Below are positions 1 through 11,892 of a stretch of DNA of 64,000 bases, piece after piece. The notes under the pieces were generated by a model. That model had not been told where the DNA came from. It saw only the letters and a program-made list of their open reading frames with translations, and searched no databases. This DNA is from Zygaena filipendulae (lineage: Eukaryota; Arthropoda; Insecta; Lepidoptera; Zygaenidae), in contig OU015678.1 of NCBI GenBank assembly GCA_907165275.2, forward strand, positions 1,240,001 through 1,304,000, given 5' to 3'. The position numbers and the translations under genes are program-made. Each line of letters starts with the position of its first letter. Position 1 is the first letter of the stretch.

Positions 1-72
1 TTATTCCATTTTTAACTTAATTTCAGGTTAGCCGTTATTTTCGACTTGAAAAATTGGCCGTTAATATTTTAT

Positions 73-307
73 GGACATAGATAAGCAATAGTGTGTTAAC
101 CGACAATGGAGAAATTTTGAGTAAATCGTGTTTTAAAATTATAGCGCCATTTTCTGTTAACATTTTTTTTGTTTAATATTTAGGTACATACTTAAACAAT
201 GTAATAAGGTAAACACATAATTTAAAAATGTTCCCTGACTCTCAATAAATCGTTCTGAATAGGTAACTTAATTTTGTGGGTTAACATGTTATTGCTTATC
301 TGCGTCC
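73..307 (+). mobile_element. MITE family C, copy 1
   Basis: About 235 bp, beginning GGACATAGATAAGCAATA and ending with the reverse complement of GGACGCAGATAAGCAATA; the inner GTTAACC is also inverted. It is flanked by a matching TTAT on each side (69-72 and 308-311), which fits a 4-bp target duplication. A second copy lies at 19212-19439. There is no coding capacity, so this is a non-autonomous DNA transposon. The superfamily is not assigned. Confidence 0.7.
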
Positions 308-810
308 TTATAATGTTAGTGCATCTGTTAGAGATTGTTTGACTTTTGAATGAGAAAGAAAGAAGATTAAAGAAAACGCATGATTGACACGACCGATTGA
401 GGGTATATTCACAATATACATAGTATAATAATTTTGTTTATTATATGATTGTTTTTTGACAAAGGCGTTTAAGAAATTTAATTATGCTAAAATTATGTAA
501 CTTCTAGCAAACGTAAGGCCTTCTAGCAAAATTGAAAGACTTTCATAGTATTATTTTTTAATATAAAAAAAGTTTATTCAAAAAGTAGCAAGTCTATAAA
601 ATTGGCAACAGATAGGTCACAAGTCACAACTTACAGGTCGTTTTTTAAGCATTTATACCTTGAATTTGAAAACAGGCTGAGCATCTAGTTTATGAGCACT
701 TTATAAAGAGGATTTTTTTGTTGTTGGTGTTAGGACATAGGGAGGTAATAATTAATTCTAAAGAACTACTGATAACTGAATCTCAAAGTTCTGTACCTAA
801 TTGACAAAAA
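308..810. other. unique AT-rich DNA
   Basis: No gene, repeat pair or recognisable element is visible apart from poly-A and poly-T runs. Confidence 0.5.
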
Positions 811-957
811 GCCGCAGCATTTTATAATAAAATCCCGGACGACATAAAAAACAAAACACATGACAAAATTTTTGCGAAACGACTGAAATCTTTCTTAATT
901 ATGAAATGTTACTACAAAATTGACGACTTCTTGACACAGATAAAATGTAAAATGTAA
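811..957 (+). pseudogene. LINE reverse-transcriptase C-terminal tail (relic)
   Basis: A 48-codon open frame ends in TAA. It reads AAFYNKIPDDIKN, then KRLKSFLIMKCYYKIDDFL. This is the typical end of insect jockey-like non-LTR retrotransposon ORF2, where a KLPxxI motif is followed by KxxLxxxLxxKxYYxxxxFL. Only this tail is present, as expected for a 5'-truncated LINE copy. AT-rich DNA follows. The family assignment rests on motif recall. Confidence 0.65.
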
Positions 958-1047
958 TTTTTAATCAATAATGTAAATGATTGGATCGCTTTTTATTTTT
1001 TTTATTTATAACATATTTTAAAGTGTAATATTGCTATAATAATAATC

Positions 1048-1297
1048 CACTTCACAACACACAGATCTACTTGATCCCACACTAAGTTATAAGCTTGTGT
1101 CGTGGAAACCAAGCAAACGTGGTATATACTACACATATTATTACATATATATTATACTATAGATATATATATACACACCCAGACTGGAAAATGGAACCCT
1201 GTGTTCATCACACAAAGTCTACCCCCACCGGAAATCGAACTTAGAACCCCTTGATTAGCGGGCAGGCATGGTGACCATTGCGCCAATCGGGTCGGCT
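1048..1297 (-). mobile_element. tRNA-derived SINE family 2, near full length
   Basis: Read on the minus strand it begins with a tRNA-like head (GACCCGATTGGCGCAATGG, then a B-box-like GTTCGATTTCC). It ends with a tail containing GGTTTCCACGACACAAGC and GATCTGTGTGTTGTGAAG. The same family occurs at 39399-39608 (full), and as 3' parts near 4250, 22010, 30010 and 53940. The internal polymerase III boxes point to a tRNA-derived SINE. Confidence 0.65.
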
Positions 1298-1484
1298 ATC
1301 ATTATAATATTGTAACACCCTGCCGGAGTAGGTACATTTATTTATTTATTTATTTCAAAAACCACATAATCCTTACATGTAATTTATATCTATTTATAGT
1401 TATCTTTGCATGTAACAATTAAATAAATAAATAAATACAAGACATCCTTGAGTGACTTTATAGTAGGTTACTCAACATTGTTTG

Positions 1485-1795
1485 ACGACTTATGAAAATC
1501 AAAATTCTAATTAGTCTGTCAGTTAGAAAATAAAAAAATAATAGACACGTATATTTTGCTTTTTCAAATTAAGCAAAATATACAATAGATAAAGCGCATT
1601 AAAGTTTAGGGTGGGGGGGACTCGTGACGTCATTATTCGGTATAAGCCCCGTACAAACTGCACCGAGTAGTGACGTCACGCGAAATTTCAACTCAATGTA
1701 TCGCCGTTATTTTATGATTACGTAAAAAAAGAAAAAATACGTGTCGAATATTTTTTATTAATTCACACGACGGACTAAAAAAAAATTATTTAACT
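1485..1795 (+). mobile_element. MITE family A (CRE-bearing), copy 1
   Basis: About 300 bp. It opens with TAATTAGTCTGTCAGTTAG and closes with the inverted GACGGACTA. Two tetrapyrimidine/tetrapurine blocks (GACACGTATNTTTT) are also inverted inside. The centre carries two GTGACGTCA palindromes about 45 bp apart. Other copies lie near 2480, 8243, 13035, 14720, 25022, 27018, 27562 and 46440. Confidence 0.7.
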
Positions 1796-2111
1796 AGCCA
1801 ATTCACGGGGAACAGATACTATGTACCTACTTGAGTTAATGATAAACGTTCAGTCTTACTGAACCGTACAACAAAAAACAAAAAAAAACATTACCTGCAC
1901 AGTTTCATTAACAAAGAAAATAATGACATTAAAAGTTAAAAGTAACATAATAAAAATCAGTCGTAAAATTCACAAGCCGGAACCCATTACTCACTTTAAA
2001 ACTAGCCACCTACGTACATCATGTGAGGCGCTTTTTGATTAACACGTTTTTTTTTTTCGAACATTATTTTCTCTCCCGCCGCTTCATACTTCCATCATTT
2101 AGGTGTGCTAA

Positions 2112-2345
2112 GTGATAATAATGCGATGGACGTGCGGACCACGCACCGTTCACGCGTTCCCCAAGCGACAAGAGACAAGAATCAACTTTAAGTTCATAGA
2201 CGGACAATCGACCGGGTTTAAGCCCGATGGTTGGGTATTAAAACCCGCTAGCCCGAAGAATAGCACACCTCAAGTGGGAGTGAGCGGGGCACATCGCTCG
2301 AAGAACTGATTGACCGATGAGGCAGGAAAGTTCTCGAGTGACGAC
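2112..2345 (+). repeat. GC-rich dispersed repeat fragment
   Basis: The block contains CCGGGTTTAAGCCCGATGG. Related strings (GGTTGGGTTTAAACCCGATG, AAACCCGATAAAAGCC) occur at 14215-14350, in the importin 3' region at 29310-29400, and near 29620 and 30090. The open frame here has no recognisable protein similarity and is treated as repeat sequence. Confidence 0.4.
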
Positions 2346-2350
2346 CACGA

Positions 2351-2482
2351 AATGGAAAACTGGGTACAAGAATCATTAGAAGATGACCCACGTGCGGGAG
2401 GTCCAGTGACGGTGACTACTCCAGAAGATATTAAATTAGTAGAAGAAATTATTGTATGTGACCGACGACGCGACGCCCAAAA
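2351..2482 (+). pseudogene. mariner transposase N-terminal relic
   Basis: The frame reads ESLEDDPRAGGPVTVTTPED, then IKLVEEIIVCDRR. This matches the linker at the end of the N-terminal DNA-binding region of mariner-type transposases (ESLEDDPRxGRPVTVTTPENI). The frame runs straight into a family A MITE at about 2480, so the relic is cut short by that insertion or was already truncated. The rest of the transposase is absent. Confidence 0.65.
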
Positions 2483-2783
2483 AATAAAATTAGTCTATCA
2501 GTTAGAAAATAAAAAAATAATAGACACGTACATTTTGCTTTTTCAAATTAAGCAAAATATACAATAGATAAAGCGCATTAAAGTTTAGGGTGGGGGGACT
2601 CGTGACATCATTATTCGGTATAAGCCCCGTACAAACTGTCCAAATAGTGACGTCACGCGAAATTTCAACTCAATATATCGCCGTTATTTTTTGATTACGT
2701 AAAAAGGAAAAAATACGTGTCCAATATTTTTTAATAATCTACAAGACGGACTAAAAAATAAAAATTAGTCCACATGCCCATTC
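2480..2783 (+). mobile_element. MITE family A, copy 2
   Basis: It has the same internal order as the other copies: AGTCTATCAGTTAG, GACACGTACATTTTGC, GTGACATCA, then GTGACGTCACGCG, ending GACGGACTA...TTAGTCCACATGCCCATT. The left end lacks the outermost inverted-repeat bases. It sits against the mariner relic. The first CRE has one substitution; the second is intact. Confidence 0.7.
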
Positions 2784-3414
2784 GTTTTTTAACAGACTTT
2801 AAAAAAGGAGGTTATCAATTCGGATGTTTATTTTTTTATGTATGTTTGGGGATAACGGATTATCCCATTTAAATTTCATACGGATCTGATGATGAGTGAG
2901 AGAGTGATGAGAGACAGACAACGGAACTCTTGAAGTCGGTTTAATTTTTTTTGTTAAAATTTTGCTTATTTTATTTTTCCTACCTCTACCTTTATTTCTA
3001 TGTTATGCTAAGAACTCATGGACTGTACTACCCTACGTATACGATAATTCAAATTGTAAATTGTTTATTTTCCGCTTCGCGCTCCACACTTGCACCACAC
3101 GGCGTGGTCTAAGAGCGTTCCTCGTTAATTACGGGTTGTGTACGAAAACTAGTATTGTTGAATGATTTCATTACAATTTTTTTTTAAATACATGATAAAG
3201 GCAAAAGGCATGTGCAGGTAACATTATAAATGAGTTTCGTAAACACGTTTACAGCTCGCCCAAGTACCTACTTGTTTGCTTCATGGTTTTTGTTGAGTTG
3301 GAATTAGATGCTTCGGTACTAAGTACCTACTGACTAGGTACTCACAAACTGTTTTTAATGGTGTAAAAATATTGGCTTCTAATTTAAGACCCCAAATTCT
3401 ATACATTTAGCACT
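2784..3414. other. unique AT-rich DNA
   Basis: No supported gene. Short open frames here contain no recognisable domains. Confidence 0.4.
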
Positions 3415-3830
3415 GGCGTACTAAGGGGGGGCGGAAGGGGCGGGCCTCCAGGCCGGGGGGCCTCAACACTTCCATCGTCTCTTGACAAAAAGATTGTACC
3501 TAGCCTTCGTTGATTACTTGTACGCACCTCAAAGGTCACAAGGTCATCCATTGTTAATTCAGTTTATTAACGAATTAGACACTTTTCTGATAGTAGGTAT
3601 TTTGGGACAATTTATGAAGCTAATTTGGCGGTAATTCGGTTGAGTAAAAAAATCTTTTTTTAAATAATTTGAATTTTAATTAAATGTGAACTGAATACAA
3701 AGCTTGTAAAATTGTACAGACTTCTTAAACTGGGGGCCTCCAATAAAGTATATTATCATTGGGGGCCTCATTTTGCTTATCATTGGGGGGCCTCGTTTAC
3801 CATTTACCGCCCCGAGCTTCTGACGGGCCG
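3415..3830. repeat. GGGGCCTC-containing repeat fragment
   Basis: The block contains runs of G and repeated GGGGGCCTC strings (near 3458, 3731, 3761 and 3785), unlike the surrounding AT-rich DNA. A related G-rich patch at 11756-11830 also precedes a family B MITE. This is probably an old transposon fragment; its class is not determined. Confidence 0.35.
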
Positions 3831-4063
3831 GCCGCACTCAGAGTCGACTTTAATGGTTAGTTAGTTAAGTATAGATTTTTAAAACAAAACTGCCGCAATC
3901 AGAGACGTTCAGTAAATTAATGTTAATTGGCATTTAATGAGATGTAACTTAATTAGTTAAATGCCAATTAACATTAATTTATTAAACTTGTCTGATTGCG
4001 GCAGTTTTGTTTTAAAAATCTATACTTAACTAAGTAATCATTAAACTTGACTCTGAGTGCGGC
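3831..4063 (+). mobile_element. Foldback MITE family B, copy 1
   Basis: The 233-bp element is almost wholly palindromic. It starts GCCGCACTCAGAGTCGACTT and ends with its reverse complement. The arms share TTTAAAACAAAACTGCCGCAATCAGA and TTAATGTTAATTGGCATTTAA-type blocks around a short asymmetric centre. A second 233-bp copy at 11893-12125 has the centre inverted, so it sits in the opposite orientation. No open frame. Confidence 0.85.
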
Positions 4064-4090
4064 GGTAGTCAGCCACTGACATTTAGTTAA

Positions 4091-4230
4091 CTACTAGCTG
4101 TGCCCCGCAGTTTCACCCGCGTGAAACGCTCAACTTTTTAACCCGACATCCGATTTAAATGAAACAAATCCTATATTATGTTGCTCCAAGTCAAGCTCAA
4201 TCTACTTATGAAAACCGCATGATAATTAAA
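4091..4230 (-). mobile_element. Helitron-like 3'-end fragment
   Basis: The minus-strand signature is CTAG followed by CTGTGCCCCGCAGTTTCACCCGCG, which is the reverse of the hairpin-plus-CTAG end seen throughout the window. A further fragment of the same type begins at 4785. Confidence 0.5.
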
Positions 4231-4244
4231 AATAATAATAATGA

Positions 4245-4350
4245 TAATAATAATAATCCACTTCACAACACACAGATCTACTTGATCCCACACTGAGCTG
4301 TAAGCTTGTGTCGTGGAAACCAAGCAAACGTGGTATATACTACACATATT
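4245..4350 (-). mobile_element. SINE family 2, 3' part
   Basis: The minus-strand tail of family 2 is present (TCCACTTCACAACACACAGATC ... CTTGTGTCGTGGAAACCAAG) without the tRNA-like head. This fits a 5'-truncated SINE. Confidence 0.55.
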
Positions 4351-4359
4351 ATTACATAT

Positions 4360-5620
4360 ATTTATTTATTATTTATTTATTTATAGAAATTTCACTGTAA
4401 ATAATCTATTCATTAGTTCAGGAGATTAGCGCGAACAAACTAAATGTAAGCCAAAGCGATGGATCAGGTTCAGGGGTCTAGAAACTCGATATCACTATTG
4501 CATAGTATTAAACAAAGTCGCTTTCTCTGTCCATAGATCCCTATATCCCTATGTATGCTTAAATCTTTAAAACTACGCAACGGATTTTGATGCGGTTTTC
4601 ACCAATAGATAGAGTGATTCATGAGGAAGGTTTATAACTATAGGAAAATGAAAATTTGTGTGGGAGTACCGTCATTTTCGAAGTCATGGAAGTTGATATT
4701 TGGACTCTTATTTTTATGAAAAAAAAAACAAATACTGTCTGATTTTGGTGACAACGTGAAACGTACTATTATTTTATTTTTTTACTAGCTGTGCCCTGCG
4801 GTTTCACCCGCGGTAATTTCGGAGTTCACGCGGGAATTCCGGGATAAAAAGTACCCTATGTCCTTCTCTGCACCCCTAACAAATTTCATTCAAATCCGTT
4901 CAACCGTTAGATAGGTTTATTCCAATTATGTATCAGGATTTAAATTGCAATATCAAAATCGTCACCCGTTTTTTCCATGCGACGATCTTGCCTCATCTAT
5001 TAGTTCTAACCTGGGTCTGCGATTCTAATTTTGCATTAATTTAAATTGATAATATTTAGAAACCAATTAAAAATTATATTCACAACGCAAATATAACATT
5101 TGAATCCATCAATTCGCGTTTCGCAATTCAAATTAGGCCCAAATACCATAGATTAAAGACACATCCGTTTCGTTTACCGACAAAAAAAAACTTGTGCAAT
5201 AAACTTTGGACGTTTAGAGTAATCATAAATCAGGTCCCATCGACATCGATATACCGATAATGAATATTTGAAAAAAGAATTGCCAAAATGGCAATTAATT
5301 TATAAATACATGCATATAATAATAATAATTATTAGCGCTTTTTAGGCAATAATACCGGTAGCACATCGGGCAGTGTTGCAAGAAAACCGGCACCAAAAAG
5401 TGTCGGCAGGTTTCAAAAACTGCGAAAACGTGGAATTCCACCAGAAAACCACCTTGTCACAGTTTCGACTTTAGCCAAAATGAGCCGAAGTTTTAGCCGA
5501 AGCCGAAGGTTTCTAGCGAGCACTGAAATTGAACGAACGTCTGTTTACTAAACTTTCACTTCGGAGGGAGTCCCAAGTCTTTCACGCCGATAAAACCACG
5601 GTAGAACTGGTAGAACGTAG
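4360..5620. other. mixed repeat fragments, no gene
   Basis: Contains a (TTTA)n patch near 4360, Helitron-like fragments (4560-4640 and 4785-4930) and otherwise unique DNA. No coding signal. Confidence 0.4.
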
Positions 5621-5624
5621 TAGA

Positions 5625-6119
5625 TCCTTACAAATATTATAAATACGAAAGTGAGTTTGTTTGTTTGGTAACGCTTTCACGGCTAAACGGCTAAACCGAT
5701 CACCACGAAATTTTGCATACACGTTGTCAGGAGTACAGAGAAGGACATAGGCTACTTTTTATCACGGAATTCTCACGGGAACTTCGAAATGAACGTGGCA
5801 GAAACTACATTGAATTTTGCATACTACCTACACGCTGTCAAGGGTAGGTTCAGAAAAAAATATAGGGTAGTAATTACTTTTATCTCGGAATAACCGCGGG
5901 ATATCCGAAACTATCGCGGGTTTTGTTTGTTTGTTACGGTTTAAGTCAAAAACTACTGGACCGATTTGAAAAATTCTTTTACCATTACAATGCTATATTA
6001 TTTCTGAGTAACATACTAGGCTATTCTCGGCCCGGAATTCCCGCGGGAACTCCGAAATCACTGCGAGTGACACGAGTATCTCAAGTATTTTGGTAATTCT
6101 TCCAAGTAGGTACAGCTAG
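5625..6119 (+). mobile_element. Helitron-like non-autonomous element
   Basis: It begins TCCTTACAAATATTATAAA directly after an A and ends CAGCTAG directly before a T. Helitrons start with TC, end in CTRR and insert between A and T, with no target duplication. The interior holds the family's typical strings (AAGTGAGTTTGTTTG, ACGCTTTCACGGC, TTGTCAGGAGTACAGAGAAGG). At 495 bp it is longer than most copies and looks composite. Confidence 0.6.
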
Positions 6120-6120
6120 T

Positions 6121-7560
6121 TCACTACTTATCAAATAAAAGATAAATAATACAAACTAGTAAAACATACCTTATTTTTTTTTGTGAACTTGCGCTTATAA
6201 TGCATTTAGCCAGTTTCAAGTTAATTAAATGTATATCTATTAACCTCGTTGTTTGGTTTGAAATCGCAAACCATGGCGCTATAGTTGGCAAAATCATTTA
6301 AATTAGGTACTTTATTTTCTATAGTAAACTTGTTTAAGTAGACAGGTATACCTGTCTAGGTGTCAGAATGCTGTATCACTAACTGACAGACATTATTATT
6401 AATATTATTCTTAATCCACGTAGCGGTAATTTTGTCAATTAAGAAGAAGAAATTTAAATACATAGGTACTAACATTCCTTTTGATCTAAATGCATGTTTA
6501 GAAATTGATGGATACATCGGTGATCAAAATGATCGGTGATTTTAGATCGATTAAAAGTCGATGATACTAGATATGTGTTTTATCTAAAAGTATTATAACT
6601 GTAGAAACAGAAAGAGGTTTTATGTTAGAGATTTAATAACATTTACTTAATAAAATCTCTCTTAATAAAGTCTTTGTCATAAATCTTTCCAGCCTTTTGC
6701 ATGACTTGATTAATAAGGTGCGTACAGACTATGTAAAATGTTAGATAACTTGTGTTTTATAACACATTCACATTAGGTAACATTGTTATTCAACATTGCA
6801 ACATATGTCATGTAGTATGTATGCACCGTTAGGCGGGTAGGCCAGCGGTAGAAATTATCTTATTCAGAGGATTTGATCCCATACTTCATGGTGAAAGGAA
6901 ATAGCGAGAAGGAACGCTCACACGTTTTGAATTTAGTTAAAAACAAGATTTCACCCGAACATAGTGTTATATTATCTGTGCCCGACCGAACAAACATAAA
7001 AGCTGGTCGCAAGTTAAATAAAAGCTTTTAAAAACAAACAGTCGAACGTCGAACCTCCTTCCTTTTTGAAGTCTGATGAAAAGGAGAAGCGAGGATTGGG
7101 GCGAGGTATTTAGTTTCGTCCACCTTTAGGACATTGGCAAAGGCTCGCGATCACGACGGTGAGCGTAAAAAAAAAAGTTAACCAATTCAATTTCGCCTGG
7201 CCGAAAAGGAAAAAAAATGGCCTCCAAACGTTTTCCGGCCAGCATCTGTTCGTAGCGAACCATCCAACTTACCCCCCGGTGAATTTATGTTAATACGCGT
7301 TAAATAATATAGAAGGATAGTATTAAGATACAAATTCCCGCTTCCACCGTCCTCGGCTATACGGAGCGTGGCTGATATTGTTCAGGTTTGGACGGAGCTG
7401 CGCCGAGCAAAGGGTAAAACTCATTTTAGGGCGGTGACGCGTATCGATGATTTATCGACTGGATGGATATCGATGGTTTTTGATGACGGTACCCAAAGAT
7501 TCTTTAAGACGTATGCTAAGCTCACACAGACATACGTTCGGTCTTTTTGAATATATGTAG
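6121..7560. other. unique DNA with an unassigned short open frame
   Basis: No supported gene. An open frame of about 79 codons ends at 7550 and reads ADIVQVWTELRRAKGKTHFR near its middle. I recognise no domain, it lacks a convincing ATG, and nearby DNA is repeat-rich. It may be a transposon fragment. Confidence 0.3.
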
Positions 7561-7564
7561 TACT

Positions 7565-7740
7565 AAGCTGTGCCCCGCGGTTTCACCGGCGGTAATTTCG
7601 GAGATCCCGCGGGTACAAATACCTACTACCCTATATTCTTTCTCTCTACCCTTCACAACGTGTAGTACGCAAAATTTAATACATTTTCACCCGCGTTAGT
7701 TTCGGAGTTCCCGTAGGAATTCCGGGATAAGGGTACCCTT
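7565..7740 (-). mobile_element. Helitron-like fragments
   Basis: Two partial 3' ends in minus orientation are present: CTGTGCCCCGCGGTTTCACC near 7569, and a second TTTCACCCGCGTTAGTTTCGG near 7684. Confidence 0.5.
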
Positions 7741-8242
7741 ATGTTGCGACACGCTGTTTGTGTTTTTTTTTTGTTATTCCATATTAACGGTTGTCGTAAC
7801 GAATATAGTTTATTTCATTTCTCTGTATCCTTGACATCGTGTATGCACATAATGATCCGTTGAGCCATTGAGGCGTGAAAGCGTAACAAACAAACATACA
7901 CACTTTCGCATTCATAACATTGGTAAGTGTAACAGTGGTCACGCCTTGAAACGTCAAATGTATCACACATGCGTACACACATACGTAACCATAGACACAT
8001 TGATTGATTATTTAATAATAATAATACAATGATTATTGCATTTTATCACAGTTTGCCAAATTGAACAATTTTATCGATATGGAGCGGAGATTAAAGATAA
8101 ATAATGATTACTGAAAAAAAATACACTATCAGTATACCGATAAATTGACTCGTATGAACAATATAACGTAATAAATATTATGATAAATTGGTTAAAGATA
8201 ATTCAAGTAAAATTTAGGTTGATAAAGTTAGGTAATAATTAG

Positions 8243-8520
8243 CTACTTGACTATTTTTTTTTAGTCCGTCGTGTAGATTAGTAAACAATATTGGACACGT
8301 ATTTTTTCTTTTTTTACCTATTCAAAAAATAACGACGATACATCGCGTGACGTCACAACCCGCTGCAGTTTGTATAGGGCTTAAACTGAATAATGACGTC
8401 ACGAGTCCCCCACCCTAAACTTTAATGCCCTTTATCTAGGTTTATTTTCATTTATTGAAAAAAGCAAAAAATACGTGTCTATTTTTTTTTCTGACAGACT
8501 AGAATTTTGATTTTCATACC
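8243..8520 (-). mobile_element. MITE family A, copy 3
   Basis: Minus-oriented copy: TTAGTCCGTCGTGTAGATTA, TATTGGACACGTATTTTTTC, CGCGTGACGTCAC, AATGACGTCACGAG, and finally CTGACAGACTAG. Both CRE palindromes are kept. Confidence 0.75.
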
Positions 8521-9460
8521 CTGGCGAAAACCCAATTAGTTTTAATCCCTATTAATAAAAACAACGTCTTTTTCTGACTATTACGTCAGTTCCGCCCATC
8601 AGTGAGCATTTCTGCGATGAACATTTGTGTTTACCCGGAGTCTGGGGATTCAGTGTGTCTTAATATTTATGTAAAAAAAAAACTATATAAAAGTTTTTTT
8701 AACAGTTTCCACGGCACACATAGTACAAGCTCTGCTTAATTTATAGTATGCAGGTGGCGCCGTGAGACTGTAGTATACTACCTCTATGTCCATAATATAT
8801 TTAGTTTTTTTGTAAAAAAGAAGTGATTGAAAAATAAAGATTTTGATGATATTTCTTCTTGTCAAAAAAGATGAAAAAGATTTTTATTTAAAATTATTAT
8901 GATACATTAGTTAAGCGTATAAAATATATATTTAAAGAGTCTAAGTGGTATAATAAATTGTGGTCTTTTAGTGGCCACAAGACAACATATAAATTTTTAA
9001 CCCTTATTATTACAAAAGTTGTCAATTATGATTTCATAACATATCGACACACAAATCATATTTGAAAGTTTATAAAAAGTATCGATACTATCCGAGTACA
9101 ACACTCGGGCGGGGTGAAATCGACATTTCCATGTAGGTCGCATAAAAATAACATTTTCGCGAGCCACCCCCGAAGGCACATCTGTTCAAATATTGAGTCT
9201 CGCGCACGCCGCACCGCCGCGCGCCCGTACTCCGTGCCGCCTACGGAATAACAGATCGCACTTAACATTGTTAAGATTGGATGCCTCTTTTTTTTCCTGG
9301 CAACATTTTTTATAGTCTAACCTACAAAATATTCTTTTTTTGTAATCGTGCCGATGTATTCCTTTTTAACACGCTGATACATTTTAGAAATATTATTGAC
9401 GATGATATATTACTGATGATGTAGCCAGAGGATGGCCATAAGAACTCCGTAATTAAAACG
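8521..9460. other. unique DNA with a CpG-rich island
   Basis: Mostly AT-rich. The interval 9190-9245 is strongly CpG-rich (CGCGCACGCCGCACCGCCGCG), which is unusual here and could mark an old promoter. No attached exon is visible. Confidence 0.3.
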
Positions 9461-9461
9461 A

Positions 9462-9481
9462 CCCCCCCCCCCCCCCCCCCC
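9462..9481. repeat. (C)20 homopolymer
   Basis: An uninterrupted run of about 20 C residues in AT-rich sequence. Its exact length would be uncertain in any assembly. Confidence 0.9.
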
Positions 9482-11296
9482 ATCGAGTTAGGGCTCGTTT
9501 GGTTTGTCTTGACGAGGACTCTGATCCTAGATGACTACTTTTTTAGTTCAGTTAACTTTTAAAGCGTGATTTTAGTTTCAGAACGAAGTTCTTTACCGCA
9601 AGATTGGATGGGGGCTAGGCTAGGATGCGTGAAAGATAGTTTAGGCGTCATAGGTTTATAATGGCTTATTGGTTAATAGTTTTTGGAACGATTCTTATTG
9701 GTTATTGGTTTTTTTTTCTGGGAAACAATGGGGTGCAAAGACTTCGTTCTGTCCGAGTGTTCCACAATACTCACGCATTTTTTTTTAACTTTCTGAACTA
9801 ATTTGACTCTAACCCAAACCTTTTAGAAACCTCATTTTAGTCAAAATAAGCTAATTTGACTGACCAGTTGTTGTGCCTGCATGGTGTTTTACGATTAAAG
9901 TACCTACGTAATTATTACAAAAAAAACTATTTCACCCTGTTACCTGTCTGTGGTAAAGGTTTTTCTCTGTTTTTTTTACTTTAATTTTGAGTTTGAATAC
10001 TGCAGAAATATCATGAAAATTTTGTATTATTCCGATTCTACCCATGTTTTGCATGGTCTGCCATCGATCTGTTTTTCAATGAAACATCTTGGAGAATTTT
10101 TTTTTTTTATAGCAAGTGGAGCTAGTTTCACCCTTACAAAGGCCATAACTCCAGCGACCTCTCAACTTATTACTAAAAGACATACAAAACGCGCGAAACA
10201 ATGTCGGCGAAATGGCATCAGGCAAATGAAATGCTGAAAACAGAGCATTTCTATACAAATCTACCTGAGCATCGTAAGGAAGGGCGTCGACTCAGCTGAG
10301 GCTGTGTGTATACAGTTACAGTATACACCTTCTGGCTAGAAGGACCACACGTGCCTCACTGTTGGGATCGCTTCGGCCCGCTATCGTAACCAGAGGGGCT
10401 ATTATGTAACTTTTGTTTCTATCATTCAAGTCAAAAACATGGCGGTTTTGCGATAACAATATGCACGTTTTGACACCTACAATATCTGGCAATGAAGCAA
10501 AATAAACATACTTCAAAAGTTAAAGCTGTCAAAACATGATAAATTAATCACAAAATCAACATTTTTGTGATCGAAACTGAAATATGATGGCAACAAAAGT
10601 TACATGGTTGCCCAGTAGTTTTATTTAGTTTTTTAGTTTTCGTTATTAGTTTCGTAGGCGGATTTTTTATTATTTGTACGAAAATATTTTTCATAGAAGA
10701 ATATTAGACTATTAATTTCGTAACTCAATAAGTGACAGTACCTAGTTACGAAGATGAATTATTTTTCTCAGTACGTAACTGAATATCAAACACTCGTAGA
10801 TCGCCACCTTAAGGAAACTTGTTACAATGGCTGCCGAAGCGTAAATATCACGTACATATTTATTACATAAATGGTATTCAGAAGCAGAAACCATGGACCT
10901 TCCTTTGCTACTGTCGAGAGACATAATATACGCCTTATCATTTTTTTCTAAATGGAAACCGGCTGCAAGTATTTACGATATCGATACTTCTTTGTAGTCA
11001 TAGGTACAATTTGGTTTCTGAACGTACCTTCGTCTTTGGTCACTCCAGGCGGCGCAAACGACAACATGGATTAAGTTTTTGGCGGCAATCGAAAATGGTG
11101 GCTCCGTCATTAATACTCATGTCAATAAAAAAACTGTTAAAAATGGTTTTCGATGTTCAGTGACAGTAATTTTCACAGTAGCGGTTTATTGCGTGACGTA
11201 TCTAGCTGATTTCTTTGGTTTCCTTCGGAAGCTTCAAGAAAGATTTTTCAAACTATAGTTGCAATTTTAAACAAAATTGTCCTTTACTTGTTGCAG
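9482..11296. other. unique AT-rich DNA
   Basis: No gene, array or recognisable element beyond short homopolymers. Confidence 0.4.
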
Positions 11297-11485
11297 CACT
11301 AATATTATAAATACTAATGTGAGTTTGTTTATTTGTCACTCTTTTACCCGTAAACTAAACCGATCATCATAAAATTTAGCATACACGTTGTCAGGGGTAT
11401 GGAAAAGAACATAATGTATTTTTTATCCCGGAACTCCCGCGGAAACTCTGAAATTAACGCGGGTAAAATTTCGGGGAACAGCTAG
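11297..11485 (+). mobile_element. Helitron-like short copy
   Basis: CACTAATATTATAAATACTAATGTGAG at the left, TTGTCAGGGGTATGGAAAAG inside, and a terminal GGGGAACAGCTAG followed by T. The 3' hairpin is decayed. Confidence 0.55.
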
Positions 11486-11892
11486 TACCTACTTACCTAC
11501 AGATTAAGTTTTAATCAGTACTTTGGTCCTCCTACGGATATCAAGTTCGCCTACGCCTATGGTCACCCTACACCAGTAGGTTACCTACGGCGCGCGGCGT
11601 TGTAATTTGAAACAGAGTCTCACCAAAGTCCCGCTTGCGAACCTTCTCCTTGCTGGGTTAAGTATGAATAAATGCGTTAGTCAAAAAGTTTAGGATGTTT
11701 TCTTTTACCTACCCTACTAATATTATAAACTGTGCCCCGAGGTTTCACCTGCGGGCATAGGCAGAGGGGGGAGCCGGGTGGGCAGGCCACCCCAGGATGG
11801 TCTAGTGCCCACCCCAGGATGTTGGGCTACTGATTCGAAATTCTATAATACTGATAACTAACTTCAGAAAGGCTCTTCAAAATAGACACACC

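Noticed and set aside
2310..2567. 85-codon open frame as a small gene
   Set aside because: Its first half is mariner transposase linker and its second half is the MITE A end.
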